A DNA stretch of 64,000 nucleotides from Serendipita indica DSM 11827. Its lineage: Eukaryota > Basidiomycota > Agaricomycetes > Sebacinales > Serendipitaceae. Of this stretch, positions 54,684 to 64,000 are shown piece by piece (the stretch's first letter is position 1; the number at the start of each line of letters is the position of its first letter). The translations under genes were made by a program, and so were the position numbers. The notes beneath the pieces are model-generated. The model was not told the DNA's origin. It searched no databases and saw only the letters and a program-made list of their open reading frames with translations. Location of the stretch: positions 2,294,001-2,358,000 of the forward strand of contig CAJVGD010000042.1 in assembly GCA_910890315.1 (NCBI GenBank), written 5' to 3'.

Positions 54684-57251
54684 TCATCGTGATCTTGTCG
54701 AGATCGAGCACACGAGGTCTAAGATGGGTGTGAACCAGAGCTGTCTAGCCAAGTCGCTGGCGTCCGCGCTATGCGCTTTTAGGATTCGCAAGAGTATCTG
54801 AGCCTCGTCTGGAATGTATACATAGGAGCGTGATGGACTGCGGGAGGGCGAAAGAAACCATTGTCGTATGACGGACATAATGTCATCGCATTCCGACATG
54901 ATTGAACCCGGTGGTGTCTGTATACAGTTGCTGCGCGTGCATAGAAATGCTAAGATCGCCTTAAAGATTGCTGGTACATGATCTTCATTTTCAGGTTGCG
55001 TATTGGACACGTGAGAAGCCGCATTTGCGATCATCATGAGATTTTGAAGTCGCAAAGAACATGTCGTGCACTCGATAGGGAGAGGTCCCTGTAGGTGCTC
55101 GACTAGGCCGAGGGCATTATATGCGCTACATGATGCCTGAATAAGCCGTTCTCTACTGATTGGGTATTCGCTAGGCGGTGTATCCTCTGATAGGCACCAA
55201 GCGCGTACGAGCCAAGTGAATGTAGCATTTTTCTCCAGTGTGTTATCGAGGTTGGGTTTTGTGGTTTCCAGCGGTATGCTTGAGAGTCCAACGAGAGAAA
55301 CCATACGAGAAACTCGCTCAAAATCAGTGCGCGTTCGAAGCGAGTAGATACCAGTGATATCTCTCCGACACTTGACGCATCTTGTACGCAAGTCGTAGCA
55401 AGGAAAACGCTGGCATCGAGAGCAACTGGTTGCGAGAGAATCTCGCTAGCGGCTACATTTTCCGCCACCAACGTGAGTGAAGGGATTTTCTTGAAACAGC
55501 TGTCCATAAGTCCGCGTTCCGTTGTCCTGTCAGCTTGGCGCAGGATTTGGATGATGATCTCCAGATCGAGCTCAAAACACGATTTGACGTATTCCTTTAC
55601 ATTCCTGTGGATCTCATTCGAGTGATCCAAAGTCTCCAAGTTACTGCGCCTGATCCGCCATATGCTGCCTGACATGCTGTCAATTATCCTGAGACTACCC
55701 CCTAAAACTTGGGATAAAGGAGACCGGAATGGAGCATCTAGATGCTGAATGGACTGAAAGGTTTGCCACAGAATAAAGACCATGCTCAGGATGAAGGTCA
55801 GGACAGGAATCGTTCCAACCCCGGGTGAGATGGAGAATATGAGGTCGAACATACCAACCATGGCGAGGAAAACCGCTAGGAGCATCAGGACGGAGAGCCA
55901 GTCCACAATGACTACGAAGTTGTATCGCTCTACGCCACGATGGAGGAAGTAGCGGACCCGAGCTTGATGATGTGGAGAGGAGAAGTGCGTTGCAATCTCT
56001 CTTGATAGCTACGAGCCCATTGATTAACGAAAATGCAGAGTACGGCAACAACCATGGCGACGCTGATGGCACCAAAGAGAAATGCATTGACTCGGGCACC
56101 GTATGATGGCGATTTTTGGATATTTGGCATTGAAATGCTGTCGTTTTTCAAGGTTGTGAGGACGGCCAGGAGGGTTTCGTTAGGATCCGGGGATAGTTTT
56201 GCAAAAGCGATGGCGATGAAAGCCGCGAGAGCAGCTGAGAGGAGACCAGCCTACTCGAGTAAATACATGGACTTGATCGTTGTGACGAGAGACTTACAAA
56301 GGTAAGGAGAAGCTGTGCTGTATCATTTGCGTCCTTGATGAGATCTGCATCTACCTTCGTCGCCCTTACGTTGTAATGATCCCAAATGGTATAGGGCCTG
56401 TCATACGTCGTACTTGGATCGCATTGGTTCACTGCGATTGGTGGAGCACCTTGGTCGCCCTTAACGTAGTTCGGTATGCGAGGGCTACGCAAGGCAAAAT
56501 GGGTCCCCATGGGACTGATCAGATAACTGGTGCTTAAAGCTGTCGTCTCCTTAAGAGGTGGCACGCTTCTCGTGTCACTTGGGAGTGTGGTGCTTGCTTC
56601 ATTGATGGAGGGGTCGATATTCTGCTGGTTTTCTATGCGATCCGACACTCCATGAGCCTGGTTGAGGTCCACCTCATTGGTAGATGGTTGAGTATATGCA
56701 TTGTTGCCTGCTTGTTGGGTGCCCGACTGATCACTCGGGCAAGGAAGCGGGGCATCTGTGTTACTGACGAAAGACTGGACAATCGGATGTCCCTGTGCTG
56801 TGTCATCTGAGGCAATATGATCATCCCTGGCGGGCGCTTCGTCGGGAGGCGGTTGATTGATTGCTTTGTCGCTTGGGAGAGGGGAGTTGGGCCCGTTGCC
56901 GGATATTAATTCACGCGCGGATGGAAGGGTGGTTGCATCACCGGAAAGTAATGTATGGACCTCCCGGGGGGTCGCAGAACTACCAGAGGATCGGTTGATC
57001 AGGTCGTTACCAGACGGGTGCTTACTTGTATTCGGGCCATACATTGGAGGGGGTGGGGGTACTTATCCAGGGGGTAGTTCGTTGTGGTCCCGTAACTGTA
57101 ACTGTCCGGCCCCGAGGGAGAGCCCCTTGGCGTTCTGCCCGAGAGACCTACCCAACGCTCCATAGCTAGTCTTATTAGAATTTGATTATTAGGGAACTAA
57201 GATGAGCACACCTCCAGGCGTAGCCTTATCCACTGTAAAACGTCCGGCCAT
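54684..57251 (-). pseudogene. DUF6535-type membrane protein, array member 3, frameshifted
   Basis: The gene starts at 57251 (MAGRFTVDKATPG), with the family block TIWDHYNVRATKVDADLIKD and LLLTF ending an unusually long exon near 56300. Exon 3 starts AGLFSAALAAFIAIAFAKL. The frame is broken at least twice: near 56000 just after NQWARSYQE, where continuation is found in the frame running 55906-55103 (MDWLSVLMLLAVFLAMVGMF), and again near 55190, where it moves to the frame ending at 54684. A third shift or unseen intron is needed near 57050. Compared with member 1, all blocks are recognisable, so inactivation is recent. Confidence 0.75.
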
Positions 57252-57521
57252 GTTGGATGAAACACAAGTGAGAATGGCGGGTGCAACGAGAGCCCCCTCC
57301 TTTTATCCAGTCACACATGACGGTTTAAATCGTGCTGGCAATTTACTGGTAGACGCCGCTGACATCTCCGACTTGCAACAGAATGGCGTCGAACCAACCA
57401 GCTTCGCGTGCTGAAGGAAATTACCTTACTCGGAAATAGGCTCGACGTTGATAAAACCATACAAGGTGTTGACAGATCTCGTTATATTGGAAGATAAAGT
57501 CCACAATCAAGTGCTACAACT

Positions 57522-59409
57522 TTAAGAAGAGCCGGTCACTGGAAAAGAACCGGGTCAATGTCACGGTAACGTCACAATGAGCTACACGTACTGTACGTCG
57601 TCTTGTCCAACTCGGCGGGCATCTCCGTGATAGCAACCTCGAATCTGCTCTGAATCTTCTCCAACACGTCCAGATCGGCCTGGGACGAGACAAACGTAAG
57701 GGCTAGACCTTTGGTACCGAAGCGACCAGCTCGCCTATACGATGGTCAGTCAAAAAGTTGCGATCATCGAGCTACGCACCCGACACGGTGAAGGTACGAG
57801 TCGGCGTCTGCGGGAGTGTCGTAGTTGATGACAATGTTGACACGTTCGACATCGATACCGCGTCCAAAGATGTCAGTCGCCACGAGGATACGCTTTTCAA
57901 AGTTCTTAAACTCTTTATAGCGTGAGATACTATGGCAATGGTCAAAGGTATTCGTAAAGGGTCGTGATGACTTACCGCTCCTCTTGAGAGAGACCAGAGT
58001 GCACGGTAATGCACGGGAAGCCACATTCTCGGAGCAACTTGTCCAATTCGACCGCACGTCCGACGCTCTTGACAAAGATGACAACCTGGTTAAAGTCGAG
58101 GGTGTCGAGGAGGTCGTTGAGCTTGCGGTTCTTTTGGGTCTCCTCGAGGCGAAGGAAGTGTTGTTGGAGACCGTGTAATGTGAGCTTTGACTCGTCGTCG
58201 ATGAAAATTTCGAGCGGCTGTCGCAACGTTAGTAGAAGTCTATATAAGACGAGGATACGCACGTTGTTCATAAACTTTTTGCACGTAACGCGAATCTCTT
58301 TCGAGAGCGTTGCGCTGAACATCATGACTTGCTTGCTGTGAGGGGTGATTCGGAAGATTTCTTGAACGTCGCGCCGCATATCTGGTTGAGCATGCCGGAA
58401 GGACCGCATGGTGGTGAAGAAAAGAGTAGGTAAGAACGTTGTCGAATGACGGAGAGCGCAAGCAAGAGAGAGTCCACCCAGTCTATTCCCCAGAAAACAC
58501 CTCTGACAACTCCTCAACACGGGACTGGACATGGAGGTGTCCAGCGAAAGGGTGAGCCGGTCAAATGTCGCACGACTGGTGGTTCTGATGGTGGCGAAAA
58601 AAGAGGAGTCGAAGTGAGACTAACCGAGCTGCTCGAGCATTTTATCACACTCGTCGAGGACGAAATGTTTGACTCCACTTGCGTTGAGACTCTTGTCGCG
58701 TGCGAGCGCGTTGAGTCGACCAGGGGTAGCGACGATGATATGCGGGACCTCTGCACTCTTGAGGAGCTCCTGATCCTTTTGGACAGGCGTTCCACCGTAA
58801 AAGACGGCGGTGCGGACGTCGGGCATGTATCGCGCAAAACGGCTGTATTCGTTTTTGATCTGGAATGCCAGTTCGCGCGTGTGGCAGAGGACAATGACGG
58901 AGACTTTGTTTTCCGACGTGTCGAGCTGCTGCAGCGTCGCGAGGACGAAGACGGCCGTCTTGCCATGTCCAGACTTTGCCTGACAGAGCACGTCCATGCC
59001 AAGAATTGCTTGTGGAATGCATTCTTGTTGAACTAGACGAGCAAAACGCGTCAGCACCGGTCAAGGAGACGGAGAAAAAGTTTGCAAAGGACAAGAAGAG
59101 ACGCGCGGCGTACCTTCTGACGGATGCTCGAATCCAAGGTCAGAAATGGCTCTCAGGAGCTCTTGTTTGAGCAAAAAGTCTCTGTTGACCAAGACCAAAT
59201 GGGATATGCGTCAGCAGCAGTCTCCAGCGAGGCGACTATGCCCGTAAAGAAGCGAGCTGAGAGAGTACTGACCTGAATCCAGAGGAGTGGATACCTGCAT
59301 AGTTCTTCTTGTCTCCTTCTTCAGTCCCTGCGACGGCACCAGCGCCCGCTCCAGCAACGGTCGGGTATTCTGGCTCATCTTCGTAATCGGCGAGCTCGTG
59401 ATCAGCCAT
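57522..59409 (-). CDS. SUB2: ATP-dependent RNA helicase SUB2 (UAP56, DECD-box)
   Basis: Eight exons join in frame to 427 aa: 59409-59273, 59181-59114, 59032-58625, 58381-58263, 58217-57976, 57929-57780, 57734-57592 and 57538-57522. Motifs run in order: IHSSGFRDF and [11 protein letters not shown] (Q motif), [12 protein letters not shown] (P-loop), VLDECDKML (DECD), [10 protein letters not shown] (SAT), [20 protein letters not shown], and YLHRVGRAGRFG (motif VI). SUB2 remodels the branch site during spliceosome assembly and loads mRNA export factors (TREX). The P-loop has His where yeast and human have Leu or Met. Intron 3 (58624-58382) is 243 nt, five times the usual size here. The last exon (giving YMTGSS) is the least certain; an alternative stop follows CSSL near 57574. 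Two decayed copies lie at 50310 and 53010. Confidence 0.93.
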
Positions 59410-59556
59410 TTTACAGAGTTGATACTAGAACTGTCGAGGTTTCTGAAGCAAAGAGAAGAAAACACGGTCGTGGCACGGTCCAAAACAAAGATCCACGCTG
59501 CCACCAGGAGTCGCAAAAGTATACGCCAAAAAAATTAGACAAACCACTAAAAGAAC

Positions 59557-59627
59557 TCCGAATCGGGGAATCGAACCCCGACCGCCCCGGTGAAAGCGGG
59601 GTATCCTAACCATTGGACCAATTCGGA
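59557..59627 (-). tRNA. tRNA-Glu (UUC)
   Basis: The reverse complement folds as a 71-nt cloverleaf. Acceptor TCCGAAT pairs with ATTCGGA. The D-stem is GTCC/GGAT, the anticodon stem CCCCG/CGGGG with loop CTTTCAC (anticodon TTC), and the T arm CGGGG-TTCGATT-CCCCG. No intron. A T-run follows on the transcribed strand (TCTTTTAG, then AATTTTTTT). The gene sits 148 bp upstream of the SUB2 start. Confidence 0.95.
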
Positions 59628-59760
59628 TGGATATAGCTTAGTTGACTATTAACTTATACAACATACTTAACAGCTAACGGCGCGGTCCAACAAAATTCGC
59701 ATTCTATCTTCGAGACTAGGTATACAGAAAAGGATACAAAAGTGTCCAATTTGAACGAAA

Positions 59761-60440
59761 TTACTGCAGAGACGAGGATATTGTCCGTCGGCGAGGCAAG
59801 AGGTGGCCAGGAGTAAGCTTGATGGAGTGCATATTCCCCATAAACCGAGCTCGTGGCAACAGTATAGTCATTCCATCCTCCTCATCTTCTTCAATCGGGC
59901 TCATTCTCGCCTTGGCTAACACCTGCGAGATGGCAGACCGCGGGGGGTCCAGGATATCTTTTGTGGGAACGGTGTCGGGTAACGGTGATGGATCTCCTTC
60001 GTTATCGCTGCGTAGATAACTTGAAAGGAGAGGGGTGTGGGAATCGAAACTGGGGGAAGTGGTAAAGAGAAGTGGGGAGAGCTCGTCGATAGTGCCCGTC
60101 CCGTAGAGTGAGTAGAGCGACAGAGTCCCAATAGACTCTATCGTACTAGGTGTATCCGGTTCAACAGTCGGATAGGTATAAGCTGAAGGAGCTTCCTCGA
60201 CGATGACGAGTTTCCAACTCGTCCAGTCGTCTTTTAGGTCTAGACTGTGCTTCTCCTTTTCCTCATATGCGGGTTTAGGGAGCTCAGACTTTGAAAACAC
60301 GCGACTGATGGCCGCGAGCCGTCGCCTCCCCTTTCGTCGTAGCCACGCTATTCGGCGCCCTACAAGTATCCGTCAGATTCATAAATCGCATCAAACATGC
60401 GCTACGCACATAATGAAATGACGTTGATCCGTCGACACAT
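59761..60440 (-). CDS. Hypothetical protein, basic N-terminus and disordered body
   Basis: Exons 60440-60410 and 60359-59761 join in frame to 209 aa. The start MCRRINVIS leads into a strongly basic stretch (WRRIAWLRRKGRRRLAAISR). The body is acidic, rich in Pro, Ser and Thr and probably disordered, ending near MSPIEEDEEDGMTILLPRA and a basic tail (LLPRRRTISSSL). No domain is recognised. It lies directly downstream, on the same strand, of two CRIB-domain genes, but nothing in it looks like CRIB. Confidence 0.55.
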
Positions 60441-60824
60441 TGGGAACAGCGTCGCGGCAATGGAACAAAAAGCTGAGGACGGACAACGGGGGGCGTATGG
60501 TAGCTTGTCCGTGTTGCTCATGGTATTTTAATAAAGCACCGTGTGCCCCAGGTTGCCCGCGGAGAATGAGAGTAACCAAGGCACTCGTGGTAACCGAGCG
60601 AGGTCGCACCGACGAATCATCATGGGAACTCGTCCTCGGTAAACTTTCATCCTAAGGATCCATTGATTCCAGTAGCAAATGAGAGGGCTAGACTACAACC
60701 ACTTCGAAACGAGAGGGGGAGCTACGAAAGGACCGGCCTTGAAACGACTGCGTACATACTTAATCGTCGGTAGGAAGAGGGGGCAGCGGCTTGTTCAACC
60801 GCTGCAGCATCGTACCAGATACGG

Positions 60825-62430
60825 TTACACTTCGAGTACGCGTTCGGACGGCGGGAGGAGACGGAGTGGGTTGATAAGATGGTTACGCTTATGGCGCGAC
60901 GAGGTGGCATTACTTGGTTTCCTTTCAGAAGGTGAGAGCATGGGAGCGGGCTTTCTATGGCTAGTAGTATGCGTCGTTGACGGCTCCTTTGTCGAGGGGC
61001 CAGGAGTGGGAGGGACAGCCTCGTGGGACTCTGTGGGCTCGGAGATGGGGACATAGGACACCCTTTCCTCGGGTGGCGAGTGAATAGCATCCGGGATCGG
61101 CGCTGGCTTGAGATAGCGGCTCAGGCTCGAGGCGGAGATGACTTCGGAAATGATGACCGACTGGTGATGACGACGACGGCCGTTTGCCTTTTCTTGGCCA
61201 TTGCTCCACTCTGAGGGCATCCCTACCAGGCGTCCGGTTAGGGGATCGCTCTTGACGCTGACAGGGTGTCCAACATTGAACGGTGTGCTGATTGGATGGG
61301 GCTCGCTCGACGGAAAGACCACGTCTTCCGGGGTCGACACCTCGACTATACCAATGTGAGTAGATGCCATGGGAAAAGTAGCGACGTACCTGTGAAAGAT
61401 GCCGGCACTCTTGCCCCAGCGCTACCAATAAGCTCGGCCAGCTTTTGTCCAATCCTTCGAAGAATTGCACTTTTCTCAGAGGCCTGCTTTTGCGACTCTT
61501 CTCCAGCAAACGGATGTTCCGAGATTTGATGATTCTGGAATGGATCCGATGAACTAGTCGGGAAGAAATTTCGCCAGTTCTCGAGCCCGGTCACTCGGCG
61601 GGTCGCAGGGTCATAGGAGAAGCGTAGAATATTTGAATCTATTGGCGTGTTTTCCTGTATCGGCGCCGTCATAGGGACGGTTTCGGGCTGCTTCTCGCGG
61701 TCACCCCTGACAAAGTTGGTCACTAGCGACAGTTCAGCAATATGAAAAGCCAAAAGTGCAGCACTCTACCTCGACGGAATGAGGGACTCTTTGGGGAGAG
61801 CATTGCCGGGATTCCCTTGAGCCCCTTGACGAATCGCTTCATCCCGTTTGACGTCTCGGCTGTCGGAGAGGGGAGATCCATGATATTTGGGGAGATCATC
61901 GGAGGCTCTGCGCGCTCATCCTCGCTACCGTAGATTGTGGCGGCGTATTCCGACTCGCCAGAGGGCCTGGGCGTAACTCCAGCTGTCCTCCCTTCAATTT
62001 CAGTGGCCGTGTTGGGCGATCGTACATCCTGCTTGCTCTTGAAAGGCCGATAGATAAACTGTGTCGGCCCATTCGCAGACGGCGTCGCTAGCGGGATGCG
62101 CAACTTTGAAAACGAGGCCAATCGTTGGCGAAACGGGATTGACGTCGTCGGCGCCGGCGTCGGATTACCTCCGCTGGCTGGATAGATGGAAAGCTTTGCT
62201 TGTTTGGCACTCGTAGATGTCGAAGTCGATGGTCGGTGGTTTGGTGTTGCCAAAAGGTCGTCCTTTGTTGGTGGAGGTAGTGGCTTTGGGTGTTGTTGAG
62301 ACGGAGACCAGCCGGAAAAGGATCGTGAGCGTCGTCTAGACACGTTTCCTGGTCGCAGACGCAGAGGAAACTTGGACGAAGTCGCAGATAAAGGCAGCGG
62401 CCCAGCGCGGTCATTTGTCGTAAAAGACAT
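60825..62430 (-). CDS. CRIB (p21-Rho-binding) domain protein without kinase
   Basis: Exons 62430-61770, 61722-61390 and 61345-60825 join in frame to 504 aa. The first 220 residues are Pro/Ser-rich and basic (LRPGNVSRRRSRSFSGWSPS). Around residue 345, EPHPISTPFNVGHPVSVKSD followed by PLTGRLVGMPSEW matches the CRIB consensus (ISxPxxFxHxxHVxxDxxTGxFxGLPxxW), with the second His of the core replaced by Ser-Val. An earlier segment (ILRFSYDPATRRVTGLENW) looks like a further degenerate CRIB tail. CRIB modules bind GTP-loaded Cdc42/Rac. No kinase domain follows, so this is more like an effector adaptor than a PAK kinase. The neighbour at 62723 is of the same type. Confidence 0.7.
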
Positions 62431-62722
62431 TTGGTGGATGGGACCAAATGCTCGTCGTAGTCGTCAAATTTGGGTTTCGTCAAGGAAATATAAATGAGAA
62501 AATGTTACAGAGAAACGAAAGATGGGAGATGGATCCAAGTTTGTGGCAGACGCTCGCCACCTATGCCCGCCTTGGTTCGCCTCGTGGCCAGGAAAAGCTG
62601 CCACATACCATTTGTATAGCGCTAGATAACGTAATATATTATCAAGCAATACAATAAACCTATCCAACCATCCGTATATTGGAAAAGAACCCACGAGGAG
62701 GACACATCAAGGAGTAGAACTG

Positions 62723-63885
62723 TCAGGGAAGGGGCATATGCGGTAATGGTCGAGGAGTTCTCGCAGGTGGTGTGCTGGTAATCTCCGAGTTCCCACTGGT
62801 TCTTGGAAGACTAGGACCAGACAAGACCTCACCATCTCCAGATGTCTCCTCTGTATCATCAAGTGGCAGGGATTCGACGGTAGACGTGAAAGACTCGGGA
62901 CGCTCTGCAGGCCGTTGATATCTCGATTCTTCCGTCAGCAACGAGTCAGCCACAGAAGTCATTGTCATTCGATAAGGATTCTGCAATTCTCTGACGTCGT
63001 CAAAGCTGGCAGTCCTGTATAGAGTTGGGCTATGAGGGGAAGGGTTGGCGAGCAAGGTCCCCCAACGGTCCTCACTCGTCTCCCGGAGAATGTCTTCCCA
63101 CTCCTTTGGAAGATTCAGAAACCGACCAGTATCTCCGTCATATGTGACGTGGTGAATATGCCGCGCATTGAAAGCGCGACTAATTGACACCTTTTGCTTC
63201 CGAGAACCACTAAATACTGTATAGAGTGAGTGAAATGGCGGAAATAGACGCAAATCACCCACATCGAATCAAGGTACTTTGTTTAATCTTTCCTGGCAAA
63301 GTTTCGACAAGAGTTTTGCCCGAATCCTGGCGGTGCGGCTCCAAACCAGGGCGAATGGGTAGCTCTTGGTCCCATTCGGAGGAAGAGTGACTTCTCTTCC
63401 GGTAGTAGTTTCTCAAATCCGAGTCGAACGAATACCGCTGAGGGGAAACGTCACCTTTAGACTTGTCGGGAACCAGCTCGGGGAATGGTTCTGCAAGCTA
63501 TCCGAATCGATTTTAATGACTCCGGACAGCATAGTACTTGTAGGCACGTACCGTTAGCAGAGTTGTCTCTCTCGACGCAGAAAGGTGCCGTTGATGTGAC
63601 GGGTCTAGCTGCGTGGGCTTGGATTGCAGCGACATCTACTGTCGGATTAGAAAATATGTCACTGTTTCTGCATATTAAACGTACTACTTGGGGCGTCAAG
63701 CCAGCCATGGCGACATGCGACACCGCATCTGGGGCGCTTGACTTTCGAGGGCGCGAAGGGAAACCGTCGCGCGCGTTCTCATTCCCTCCTGGCTCTTCCA
63801 CTCGTTTAAGTCCAACATAGGGCCCAACTACAACCAGCCCCGCGCGCTGTTCAGGATGCGACCGGGGATGCTGAGCGAAATCCAT
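62723..63885 (-). CDS. CRIB (p21-Rho-binding) domain protein, second gene
   Basis: Exons 63885-63552, 63490-63278 and 63216-62723 join in frame to 346 aa. Residues about 190-220 read VSISRAFNARHIHHVTYDGD then TGRFLNLPKEWEDIL, a near-complete CRIB motif including the HxxHV core and the final W. The N-terminal third is Pro/Arg-rich with two Cys; the C-terminal third is Ser/Thr/Pro-rich and disordered. There is no kinase domain. It probably binds Cdc42/Rac-GTP and acts in polarity signalling (inference from the motif). It is the upstream neighbour of the other CRIB gene, separated by 292 bp, same strand. Confidence 0.7.
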
Positions 63886-64000
63886 TTTCGGTTCACGTGG
63901 CAGTCCGATTTAGAGGTACCGGATGACTATCGACTAGAAATAGTACAATGGTTGTGCCCACAGGTGTCCAGGATGGACGCGAGAAAGAGAGCCGTGACAG

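Noticed and set aside
59425-59613. 62-aa minus-strand frame ending near the SUB2 start
   Set aside because: It overlaps the tRNA-Glu gene and the 5' flank of SUB2; it is an accidental frame.

Overview
This is fungal nuclear DNA. Genes have several exons separated by introns of about 45-60 nt with GT...AG ends. Recognisable orthologues are SUB2, RRP12, an Nup2/Nup50-type nucleoporin and a 3-hydroxyacyl-CoA dehydratase. DUF6535-type membrane proteins, wax-synthase-like proteins and CRIB-only proteins point to an Agaricomycete; a Rhizoctonia/Ceratobasidium-like genome is my best guess from protein style alone. Exon boundaries were deduced by hand from splice signals and reading-frame continuity.

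Layout. 0.4-8.4 kb: a tandem duplication of a unit made of a DUF6535 gene (minus) and a wax-synthase-like gene (plus). Both DUF6535 copies are frameshifted at different places, only the second wax synthase is full length, and an older DUF6535 relic lies at the left edge. 8.6-12.4 kb: an unresolved multi-exon gene and an F-box-like gene. 12.5-22.7 kb: a housekeeping block of nucleoporin (minus), dehydratase (plus, sharing a short divergent promoter) and RRP12 (plus). 22.7-27.3 kb: sparse, with two small secreted-protein genes. 27.3-31.9 kb: two tandem cytochrome P450 genes with the same ten-exon structure. 33.8-35.4 kb: a single-pass Mid2/WSC-like surface protein. 36.3-39.3 kb: two adjacent secreted repeat precursors with dibasic (Kex2-type) sites. 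39.9-46.9 kb: a second F-box-like gene, two NAD(P)-binding SDR-like paralogues and two more small secreted proteins. 47.1-59.4 kb: an array of three DUF6535 genes interleaved with two SUB2 relics, ending at the intact SUB2 gene. 59.5-63.9 kb: tRNA-Glu, a hypothetical gene and two CRIB-domain genes in tandem.

The most novel signal is the pair of repeat precursors at 36.3-39.3 kb. In both, most dibasic sites are followed at once by X-Pro dipeptides, the arrangement expected for Kex2 cleavage followed by dipeptidyl-aminopeptidase trimming, as in yeast alpha-factor maturation. One would release histidine-rich peptides, the other a family of Gly/His/Tyr peptides. Four further small secreted proteins with propeptide-like or dibasic features lie between 24 and 47 kb. 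The duplicated blocks are the other theme: both DUF6535 loci are duplicating and decaying, and one has carried pieces of the essential SUB2 gene with it.
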